From: CAZDXV01 sp964648705
GTDB taxonomy: Bacteria > Patescibacteriota > Minisyncoccia > Minisyncoccales > GWA2-38-27
DNA length: 10,464 bases
Assembly: GCA_964648705.1 (NCBI GenBank)
Contig: CAZYOI010000020.1
Location: 1 to 10,464 of the forward strand
Direction of reading: 5' to 3'
The position numbers and the translations under genes were made by a program. The notes under the pieces were generated by a model, which worked only from the letters and a program-made list of their open reading frames with translations, did no database searches and was not told where the DNA came from. Shown piece after piece: positions 5,376 through 10,464 of the stretch; positions within the stretch are counted from its first letter, which is position 1; every line of letters starts with the position of its first letter.

Positions 5376-5740
5376 ACTATATCAGCAGCCAAAGTGGCTA
5401 TTTTATCAAAGCCTTTTTCTTTTATCTCTCTTGCTATCGGTCCGAAAATCCTTCCTCCTCTCGGCTCTTTATCCGCTCCCAATACCACTACGGCATTATC
5501 GTCAAAGCGGATATATGAGCCGTCCGACCTTCTCAAGGCCTTTTTCTGCCTGACAACCACCGCTTTGACTATTTCGTGCTTTTTGACTGTTTTTCTGGGA
5601 ACGGCCTCTTTGACGGATCCTACAATTATATCCCCTATTCCGGCATACCTTCTCTTGCTCCCGCCCAAAACCCGGATGCACTGGATTACCTTTGCTCCTG
5701 AATTATCTGTAACTTTTACTTTTGTTCCGGTTTGAATCAT
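5372..5740 (-). CDS. rplN: 50S ribosomal protein L14
   Basis: L14 sits at the subunit interface and forms an intersubunit bridge; it is also the docking point of the silencing factor RsfS. The 122-residue length is exactly typical. The start MIQTGTKVKVTDNSGAKV, the CIRVLGGSKRRYAGIGD stretch (21-37) and the end RIFGPIAREIKEKGFDKIAT (97-116) are diagnostic. It overlaps rpsQ and rplX by 4 nt each (ATGA). No Shine-Dalgarno is evident, so coupling is likely. Nothing odd was seen. Confidence 0.98.
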   Translation of the reverse strand: MIQTGTKVKVTDNSGAKVIQCIRVLGGSKRRYAGIGDIIVGSVKEAVPRKTVKKHEIVKAVVVRQKKALRRSDGSYIRFDDNAVVVLGADKEPRGGRIFGPIAREIKEKGFDKIATLAADIV

Positions 5741-5988
5741 GATTTCTGGGAGGGCTTAACTTTTCCTATCACTCTCCATCTCTTTTCTTTCGAAAGGGGG
5801 GCTGTCTCTTCTATGACAACCTCATCTCCCGCTTTATATTCTTCTTTTTCATCGTGGGCCTTAAACTTCTTGTGGACCGCGAACCTCTTCTTGTACCTGG
5901 GGTGCTTTTTCACCTTCTCTACTCTGACTACAACCGTGTTCTTCATCCTGTCTGAAATTATTTTTCCTTTTAGTTTCTTCTTTGGCAT
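5737..5988 (-). CDS. rpsQ: 30S ribosomal protein S17
   Basis: S17 is a primary 16S rRNA-binding protein with an OB fold. The 83-residue product shows the family pattern KLKGKIISDRMKNTVVVRVE (5-24), HPRYKKRFAVHKKFKAHDE (29-47), GDEVVIEETAPLSKEKRWRV (54-73). Length is normal. It starts 2 nt after rpmC through the TAATTATG junction and overlaps rplN by 4 nt. The order rpmC-rpsQ-rplN is the usual one. Confidence 0.97.
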   Translation of the reverse strand: MPKKKLKGKIISDRMKNTVVVRVEKVKKHPRYKKRFAVHKKFKAHDEKEEYKAGDEVVIEETAPLSKEKRWRVIGKVKPSQKS

Positions 5989-5990
5989 AA

Positions 5991-6173
5991 TTACTTATTC
6001 TTTAAAATAGTCAATATCCGGGCGATAGTCTTTTTGGTCTCCTTTATCTCCTTAATATTCTTTATTTTGCCGGAGGACAGGTCGAACTTAAGCTGCCTCA
6101 ATCTGCCTCTCTGGTTTGAAAGCTCCCTTTTCAGCTCTCTTTGGCTTTTTTGTTTTAGTTCTCCGGCCTTCAT
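5991..6173 (-). CDS. rpmC: 50S ribosomal protein L29
   Basis: L29 is a small helical protein beside L23 at the polypeptide exit site. The 60-residue product is almost all predicted helix and rich in Lys, Arg, Gln and Leu. It has the family pattern of an N-terminal MKAGELKQKSQRELKREL followed by LRQLKFDLSSGKIKNIKEI (25-43) and a second helix with TKKTIARILTILK. The sequence is short and degenerate, but its length, pattern and place between rplP and rpsQ make the call firm. It overlaps rplP by 4 nt (ATGA). Confidence 0.94.
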   Translation of the reverse strand: MKAGELKQKSQRELKRELSNQRGRLRQLKFDLSSGKIKNIKEIKETKKTIARILTILKNK

Positions 6174-6580
6174 CTTTTTATAAATTTGGTCTTAACTGGA
6201 AGCTTGTCCGAAGCCGTCTTAAAAGCCTTTCTGGCTTCTCCCTCCGGAATACCCTCCAGCTCGAAAATAATCCTTCCCGGTTTTATAGAATAAACATAGT
6301 GGTCAACAGCTCCCTTGCCCCCGCCCATGGGAACTTCTGTTCCTTTCTTGGTAACCGGTTTGTCAGGGAAAATCCTGATCCAAAGCTTGCCTCCTTTCTT
6401 CAAATATCTGATTATAGCTCTTCTGGCGGCCTCAATCTGGCGGGAACTAATCCATTTGGACCCCAAAGACTTCAAGCCGTAGCTCCCGAAAGCCAAATCA
6501 GTCGCCTTTTGGGCCTTTCCTCTTGTTCTTCCTTTATGCCACTTTCTGTGCTTTACTTTTTTGGGCATTAAAATAGCCAT
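6170..6580 (-). CDS. rplP: 50S ribosomal protein L16
   Basis: L16 helps shape the A-site region of the 50S subunit and is needed for late maturation. The 136-residue product equals the standard length. Family features are MPKKVKHRKWHKGRTRG (5-21), WISSRQIEAARRAI (43-56) and GGKLWIRIFPDKPVTKKG (63-80). In the following loop the usual RMGkGKG reads PMGGGKG (84-90), so the position matching E. coli Arg81, which is hydroxylated, is proline. Two in-frame starts exist: Met1 (6580), 2 nt after rpsC, and Met5 (6568); Met1 is preferred for its spacing, although many L16 proteins begin near the Met5 equivalent. Confidence 0.96.
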   Translation of the reverse strand: MAILMPKKVKHRKWHKGRTRGKAQKATDLAFGSYGLKSLGSKWISSRQIEAARRAIIRYLKKGGKLWIRIFPDKPVTKKGTEVPMGGGKGAVDHYVYSIKPGRIIFELEGIPEGEARKAFKTASDKLPVKTKFIKR

Positions 6581-6582
6581 GA

Positions 6583-7281
6583 TTATTCAAACTTTTCTCC
6601 TTTGTAAATCCAGACCTTTACTCCTATTGCCCCGTAATTGCAGACAGCTGTTTTCTGGGAATAGTCTATAACCGCTCTCAGATTCTGAAGGGGCATCTTC
6701 CCGGAAGAGATCCACTCTCTCCTCGATATCTCGGCTCCGTTCAAGCGTCCGGAAACCTCTATTCTGGCTCCCTTGACCTCTTTGGCAGTCTCAAGTTTGG
6801 AAAGAGCCTGCTTTATAGCTCTTCTGTAATGGATTCTTCTTTCAAGCTGCTGAGCTATCCATTGGGCGGCAAGGGAGGCTGAAGTCCAGGGGTTTTTTAT
6901 CTCTCTTATCTCAACCTTTAATTCCTTTTTTTTCTTCTCCGAATCCTTTTCAGCGGGGCCTGAATCTTCGTGAATATAGAAAGGGGTTTTATTCTTTTTC
7001 AAAACCTCGTTCTCCAGCTCTTTTTTGAGCTTTTCAACTCCTTCTCCTCCCCTCCCTATAATCAAACCGGGCCTGGGGGTGGAGATGATAACCTTGATTT
7101 TAGCGGGAGATCTTTCTATCTCTATTTTCTCGACCTCTGTCTCTTTCAGCTTCTCTTTCAAAAACTCCCTAATCCTAAAATCCTCTTCCAGCCGGGGAGC
7201 CGGCTTATGGTAATATCCCCTGGTGTCCCAGTCTTCAGTCCTTCTAATCCTTAATGATTTTGGATGGGCTTTGTGCGCCAT
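6583..7281 (-). CDS. rpsC: 30S ribosomal protein S3 with extended KH-domain loop
   Basis: S3 lines the mRNA entry channel of the 30S subunit. The 232-residue product has the N-terminal KaHP start, a KH domain with RPGLIIGRGGEGVEKLKKEL (70-89), and a C-terminal domain with SLAAQWIAQQLERRIHYRRA (136-155), VSGRLNGAEISRREW (176-190) and YGAIGVKVWIYKGE (216-229). Between the GRGG segment and the EIRE(I)KNP segment there are about 25 more residues than usual, charged and low-complexity (about 93-119: KKNKTP...EKKKKE). It follows rplV after 4 nt and precedes rplP by 2 nt. Confidence 0.97.
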   Translation of the reverse strand: MAHKAHPKSLRIRRTEDWDTRGYYHKPAPRLEEDFRIREFLKEKLKETEVEKIEIERSPAKIKVIISTPRPGLIIGRGGEGVEKLKKELENEVLKKNKTPFYIHEDSGPAEKDSEKKKKELKVEIREIKNPWTSASLAAQWIAQQLERRIHYRRAIKQALSKLETAKEVKGARIEVSGRLNGAEISRREWISSGKMPLQNLRAVIDYSQKTAVCNYGAIGVKVWIYKGEKFE

Positions 7282-7285
7282 AATA

Positions 7286-7792
7286 CTAAAAAGCTTTTCT
7301 TCTGAATATGTTTTTGATCCCTTTTGCCCTTCCTTTGGACTTTATCTCCTTCTCCGGCTTCTTTCCGCCCTTTTCTTTCTCAGAGAGCTCTTCTGCCGGC
7401 TTTTCTTTAACTCTTCTCACCTCGGGCTTCTCTTCTTTGACAGCTTTCTTCTTTGTGGGCTTTATCTCGCTCAAAACCAGAGTAATATGGGATGTTTTCT
7501 TCTGAATAAGGTCTGCCTGGCCTCTGGCCCTGGCTTTCCATCTTTTGTATTTCGGCCCTTCATCAACTTTTATCTCAGAAATGTAGAGGTTTTCAGAATC
7601 AAGATCAAGATTGTTGGTAGCATTGGCTACAGCGGAATTTAAAAGCTTTAAAAGGGACTCAGCTGATCCCTTAACGGTAAAAGACAAAATCTCCTGAGCC
7701 CGCTCAACCCTTTTTCCTTTAATTAAATCAGCTGTCAGTCTTACTTTCCTAGGCGCTACTCTTAAAAAATTCAGCTTAGCTTTAGATTCCAT
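7286..7792 (-). CDS. rplV: 50S ribosomal protein L22 with long charged C-terminal tail
   Basis: L22 lines the polypeptide exit tunnel and its surface part lies near the exit. Residues 1-110 are the normal core: FLRVAPRKVRLTADLIKGK (9-27), LLKLLNSAVANATNNLDLD (47-65), VDEGPKYKRWKARARGQAD (76-94) and KKTSHITLVL (98-107). A tail of about 58 residues follows (111-168), rich in Lys, Glu, Pro and Arg and ending GIKNIFRRKAF, a short basic amphipathic-looking end. Most bacterial L22 proteins are about 110-120 residues. The gene follows rpsS after 5 nt and precedes rpsC by 4 nt. The tail is in frame with good coding signal and no sign of frameshift. Confidence 0.97.
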   Translation of the reverse strand: MESKAKLNFLRVAPRKVRLTADLIKGKRVERAQEILSFTVKGSAESLLKLLNSAVANATNNLDLDSENLYISEIKVDEGPKYKRWKARARGQADLIQKKTSHITLVLSEIKPTKKKAVKEEKPEVRRVKEKPAEELSEKEKGGKKPEKEIKSKGRAKGIKNIFRRKAF

Positions 7793-7797
7793 AATAA

Positions 7798-8109
7798 TTA
7801 TTCTTTTTTAGATTCGCCGGAAGATTCAGTTTCCCCTCTTTCCAGCTCTCTCTGGATTCTTCCTCCATGCCTTGAAAACCTGGTTGTCGGAGCAAACTCG
7901 CCCAGCTTGTGGCCAACCATCTCTTCTGTAATCTTTACGGAAATATGCCCTTTGCCGTTATACACTCCAAAAGTATAGCCAACCATCTCCGGAACAACGG
8001 TGCAGGCTCGGGACCATGTTTTAATAACGGTGTCCTTGGATTTGGCGCTCTTCATCTTCTTTAAGAGCTTCTCTGCTAGATAAGGACCTTTTTTAAGCGA
8101 TCTTGGCAT
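7798..8109 (-). CDS. rpsS: 30S ribosomal protein S19
   Basis: S19 sits in the head of the 30S subunit near the A-site and pairs with S13. The 103-residue product begins MPRSLKKGPYLAEKLLKKM and has GHISVKITEEMVGHKLGEFA (54-73) followed by PTTRFSRHGG, all diagnostic. About 10 residues beyond the normal 92-93 form a hydrophilic acidic-serine tail (GETESSGESKKE). It is joined to rplB by the TAATTATG junction, with a purine-rich AGAAAGAAGAAA just before the stop that may act as a weak ribosome-binding site. Confidence 0.98.
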   Translation of the reverse strand: MPRSLKKGPYLAEKLLKKMKSAKSKDTVIKTWSRACTVVPEMVGYTFGVYNGKGHISVKITEEMVGHKLGEFAPTTRFSRHGGRIQRELERGETESSGESKKE

Positions 8110-8111
8110 AA

Positions 8112-8912
8112 TTATTTCTTCTTTCTGCGTCTTTTAACGATTAATTTATCTGTCCATTTTTTCTTTCTCGTCTGAACTCCTCTTGCCGGCTTGCCCTGGC
8201 GGGTCTTGGGAAACTTCAATCCAATAGGAGCTCTTCCTTCTCCTCCTCCGTGAGGGTGGTCAACAGGATTCATGGCAGATCCTCTCACTGTAGGTCTCTT
8301 TCTCCTGTGGCGGCTTTTTCCCGCCTTGCTTATCTGAACATACCTCCATTCCGGGTTGGAAACAGTTCCTATGGTAGCATAACTTTCAGCTAAAATCTTC
8401 CTCACTTCGCCGGAGGGCATAGTCAAGCTGATATATTTCCCCTCCGCACCCAGCACCCTGGCTCCGGCGCCGGCAGATCTTACTATTTTCCCTCCCCTCC
8501 CGGGCTCAAGCTCGATATTGAAAACCATAGTCCCCACAGGAATGCTCTTAAGCTTCATTCTGTTTCCTCTCTTAAGAGGGGCCTTTTCAGAGCAGATTAT
8601 CTTGTCTCCCGCTTTTAGTCCGTGAGGAGCAAGCCTATAGCTCTTTTCTCCGTCTTCATACTCTAAAAGGGCCAGAAAAGCCGTTCTGTTAGGATCGTAC
8701 TCTAAAGCCAGGACTTCGGCCGGAATGTCTTTTTTGGACTCTCCGAAATCAACCATTCTGTATTTTCTCTTGGCTCCCCCTCCTTTGTGGCGCACAGTAA
8801 TCCTTCCGGAGCTTCCTCTGCCCGCTTTGTTCTTCAAAGGAACCAAAAGCTTCTTTTCCGGAGCCTTCCTGGACAATTCCCTTTTTCTTTTTGTTTTCTC
8901 AACCTTTTTCAT
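8112..8912 (-). CDS. rplB: 50S ribosomal protein L2, shortened N-terminus
   Basis: L2 is a large primary 23S rRNA binder needed for subunit association and peptidyl transfer. The 266-residue product has GRITVRHKGGGAKRKYRMVD (36-55), YDPNRTAFLALLEYEDGEK (72-90), APHGLKAGD (95-103), SIPVGT and the catalytic-region motif MNPVDHPHGGGEGR (214-227), with GVQTRKKKWTDKLIVKRR near the end. The N-terminus is about 12 residues shorter than usual and lacks the common KPTTPGRR motif; it opens MKKVEKTKRKRELSRKAPEK instead. An in-frame TAG at 8919-8921 rules out a longer product. It starts 2 nt after rplW via the TAATTATG junction. Confidence 0.98.
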   Translation of the reverse strand: MKKVEKTKRKRELSRKAPEKKLLVPLKNKAGRGSSGRITVRHKGGGAKRKYRMVDFGESKKDIPAEVLALEYDPNRTAFLALLEYEDGEKSYRLAPHGLKAGDKIICSEKAPLKRGNRMKLKSIPVGTMVFNIELEPGRGGKIVRSAGAGARVLGAEGKYISLTMPSGEVRKILAESYATIGTVSNPEWRYVQISKAGKSRHRRKRPTVRGSAMNPVDHPHGGGEGRAPIGLKFPKTRQGKPARGVQTRKKKWTDKLIVKRRRKKK

Positions 8913-8914
8913 AA

Positions 8915-9295
8915 TTATCTAGGCAAAATTTCTATCTTCTGCCCCTTTTTAACCTTGATAACGGCTTTCTTGTACCCTTTTCTCCAGCCCTTCTGCTTTC
9001 CCAGCTTCCTCTTCTTCTTTGGGACATTGATAATCTTTACATCTTCAACATCAACTCCGTAAGAATCCTCTATATCCTTTTTAATCTCTTTCTTGTTTGC
9101 TTTGGAAGAAACCTTGAAAACATACTTGTTTTCCTCTCCCAAATCTGTAGCTTTCTCTGTAACATGAGGAGAAACAAGGAAGAGAGAGGGCTTTTTGGCC
9201 GTCCTTGCGGGCTTTTCTTTCTTAGGAGCTTCCTTTTTGGAAGGTTCCTTCTTTGGCTCCTCCTTTTTCTTTTTGAAAATATCGAATATAGACAT
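8915..9295 (-). CDS. rplW: 50S ribosomal protein L23 with Lys-rich N-terminal extension
   Basis: L23 lies at the exit of the polypeptide tunnel and is the docking site for trigger factor, SRP and the Sec translocon. The family core begins at about residue 40 with SPHVTEKATDLGEENKYVFKV and continues through KKEIKKDIEDSYGVDVEDV (68-86) and the basic KKKRKLGKQKGWRKGYKKAVIKV region. The first 39 residues are an extension: MSIFDIFKKKK, then Lys/Glu/Pro-rich sequence. Typical L23 is about 95-100 residues against 126 here. No in-frame Met lies near residue 38, so the extension is likely real. It starts 1 nt after rplD. Confidence 0.96.
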   Translation of the reverse strand: MSIFDIFKKKKEEPKKEPSKKEAPKKEKPARTAKKPSLFLVSPHVTEKATDLGEENKYVFKVSSKANKKEIKKDIEDSYGVDVEDVKIINVPKKKRKLGKQKGWRKGYKKAVIKVKKGQKIEILPR

Positions 9296-9296
9296 A

Positions 9297-9926
9297 TTAT
9301 TTCAGAAAGGTTTCCTTTACAACTTTAACGCTTTCTTTCGTCATTAATAAATATTTAAAAGATAAAACATCCAGAACATTGAGTTCCCTGGCCTCTATCA
9401 CGGAAACTCCGGGGATGTTCCTGGAGGCCTTAAAAACCAAATCGTCCTTCTCAGGAGTTACAATCAGAAGAGAAGCTTTGTCCGGAACTATCTTGTCTAA
9501 AGCCTCCTTCATCAGCTTTGTCTTGGGCTTCTCAAGAGACAATTCGTCTAAAAGGATTATCTCTTTGTCTTTTGCCTTTAAAGACAAAGCTCCCAACAGA
9601 GCCCTCCTTCTCATTTTCTTTGAAAGGCCTCTTTTAAAATTCCTTTCTTTAGCGGGGCCGAAAGTCACCCCTCCTCCTCTCCAGATAGGAGAGCGGATAG
9701 AGCCGTGTCTTGCTCTTCCTGTCCCCTTCTGGCGCCAGGGCTTCCTTCCCCCTCCTCTCACTTCGTCTCTCTCTTTAACCGAAGCCGTTTTTCTTCTTCT
9801 GTTTCCAAGCTGGATAGAAGCGGACCGGCTTAAAAGATCAGGACTGATCTCAACCTCAAAAATCTCCTTGGGAAGGGTCTCTTCTTTTACTTTCTCTCCT
9901 TTTAGGTTTTTAGTCTGAACTTTCAT
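9297..9926 (-). CDS. rplD: 50S ribosomal protein L4
   Basis: L4 reaches into the exit tunnel and, in some bacteria, also represses the S10 operon. The 209-residue product begins MKVQTKNLKGEKVKEETLPKEIF, matching the usual start. The tunnel-loop block is clear: GGGRKPWRQKGTGRARHGSI (58-77) and SPIWRGGGVTFGP (79-91). The remainder has the fold pattern LSKKMRRRALLGALSLKAKD (101-120) and a LDELSLEKPKTK segment (126-137). It overlaps the rplC 3' end by 17 nt, longer than the other overlaps here; no better downstream start exists. Whether it has regulatory activity in this organism cannot be seen. Confidence 0.97.
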   Translation of the reverse strand: MKVQTKNLKGEKVKEETLPKEIFEVEISPDLLSRSASIQLGNRRRKTASVKERDEVRGGGRKPWRQKGTGRARHGSIRSPIWRGGGVTFGPAKERNFKRGLSKKMRRRALLGALSLKAKDKEIILLDELSLEKPKTKLMKEALDKIVPDKASLLIVTPEKDDLVFKASRNIPGVSVIEARELNVLDVLSFKYLLMTKESVKVVKETFLK

Positions 9927-10464
9927 TTTTAATCTCGACTAATGTTCCTCTTCTTCCGGGAACAGCTCCTTTAAGGGCTATCAAATTGTTTTCTGCATCC
10001 ACTTTTGCTATTTTAAGATTTAAAACAGTTACCCTTTCAAAACCCGCTCTTCCCGGCATTTTTCTTCCCTTGATAACTCTCTGGGGAAAAGCAGATCCTA
10101 TAGACCCTATCTCCCTTTCTGCGTGCTTGGTTCCGTGGCTGGCAGGCTTTCCCGAAAAACCCCATTTTTTTACGCCTCCGCTGAATCCTTTTCCTTTAGA
10201 GAAAGATGAAACCTTGACTTTCTCTCCTTCCTTAAAAACAGAAGCATTAATCTCATCTCCCTTTTTCCCTTCAAAGGAATCTGCCTTAAACTCTCTCAAA
10301 AACTTAAAGCCCTCTTTGTTGCTTTTCTTTTCTTTTCCCTTGTCAAAACCTATTTGAACGGCATTATAGCCGTCTTTTTCTTTTTTCTTTATTTGGGTTA
10401 CTCTGCAGGGGCCGGCTTCAATCAAAGTCACGGGAATAACTTTTCCCTCTTTGTCGAACATCTG
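9910..10464 (-). CDS. rplC: 50S ribosomal protein L3, N-terminus outside window
   Basis: L3 is a primary 23S rRNA binder that reaches toward the peptidyl transferase centre. The visible part begins Gln-Met-Phe-Asp-Lys, which aligns with the internal TQ.FDE.GK segment of L3, so the Met at 10461 is not the start; roughly 10-15 residues are missing beyond the window. Visible family features are KVIPVTLIEAGPCRVTQIK, FSKGKGFSGGVKKWGFSG, SHGTKHAEREIGSIGSAFPQ, KGRKMPGRAGFERVTVLNL and the end KGAVPGRRGTLVEI. The gene normally follows rpsJ and starts the L3-L4-L23-L2 series. It ends inside rplD (17-nt overlap). Confidence 0.97.
   Translation of the reverse strand, partial: QMFDKEGKVIPVTLIEAGPCRVTQIKKKEKDGYNAVQIGFDKGKEKKSNKEGFKFLREFKADSFEGKKGDEINASVFKEGEKVKVSSFSKGKGFSGGVKKWGFSGKPASHGTKHAEREIGSIGSAFPQRVIKGRKMPGRAGFERVTVLNLKIAKVDAENNLIALKGAVPGRRGTLVEIKNESSD

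Noticed and set aside
39..5739. UGA recoded as glycine (as in Gracilibacteria/Absconditabacteria)
   Set aside because: TGA ends adk, rplR, rplX, rplN, rpsQ and rplP exactly where the next gene begins, and no conserved protein needs read-through.
10459..10461. ATG at 10461 as the start of rplC
   Set aside because: It is preceded in frame by Gln and corresponds to an internal residue of L3; the true start is beyond the window edge.
1..10464. Mobile elements, CRISPR arrays, tRNA or other RNA genes, novel defence or biosynthetic system
   Set aside because: Coding sequence for recognised ribosomal, secY, adk and map genes fills the window; the longest spacer is 57 nt and no transposase, array or RNA gene was seen.

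Overview
This window is a single run of ribosomal-protein genes, all on the minus strand, so the operon reads from right (10464) to left (1). In transcription order it holds rplC (5' end outside the window), rplD, rplW, rplB, rpsS, rplV, rpsC, rplP, rpmC, rpsQ, rplN, rplX, rplE, rpsN, rpsH, rplF, rplR, rpsE, rplO, secY, adk and the first 14 codons of map. This is the bacterial S10 operon fused to the spc operon, in the standard gene order, followed by the secY-adk-map segment that normally leads to infA and the alpha operon.

The organism is probably a Candidate Phyla Radiation (Patescibacteria) bacterium, perhaps Parcubacteria-like. The main reason is that rpmD (L30) is absent from its usual place between rpsE and rplO, where only 45 bases remain; loss of L30 is a known CPR trait. 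Lys/Glu-rich tails on L22 and L23, a divergent adenylate kinase and extreme compactness fit the same picture. TGA is used as an ordinary stop at several junctions, so this is not a lineage with UGA recoded as glycine. The lineage call is inference from gene content, not from a tree.

Packing is very tight. Six junctions are ATGA overlaps (map/adk, S5/L18, L5/L24, L24/L14, L14/S17, L29/L16), one is TAATG (L15/SecY), and most others have 1-5 nt spacers. Five have exactly the same stop-start string, TAATTATG. Strong Shine-Dalgarno sequences are visible only before rpsE and secY, so most translation is probably coupled. Only two spacers exceed 10 nt: 45 nt before rplO and 57 nt before rplF. Both carry copies of the same 28-bp element, which contains TATAAT placed so that transcripts would start at or just before the ATG. 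This is the most unusual non-coding signal here.

Functionally, the genes supply the large- and small-subunit proteins made together during ribosome assembly, the SecY core of the protein-export channel, an adenylate kinase and the methionine aminopeptidase that trims new N-termini. I found no mobile elements, CRISPR arrays, RNA genes, clear terminators or pseudogenes, and no new gene system. The points of interest are lineage-specific changes in conserved proteins and the repeated spacer element. No stretch over 300 bases lacks a gene.
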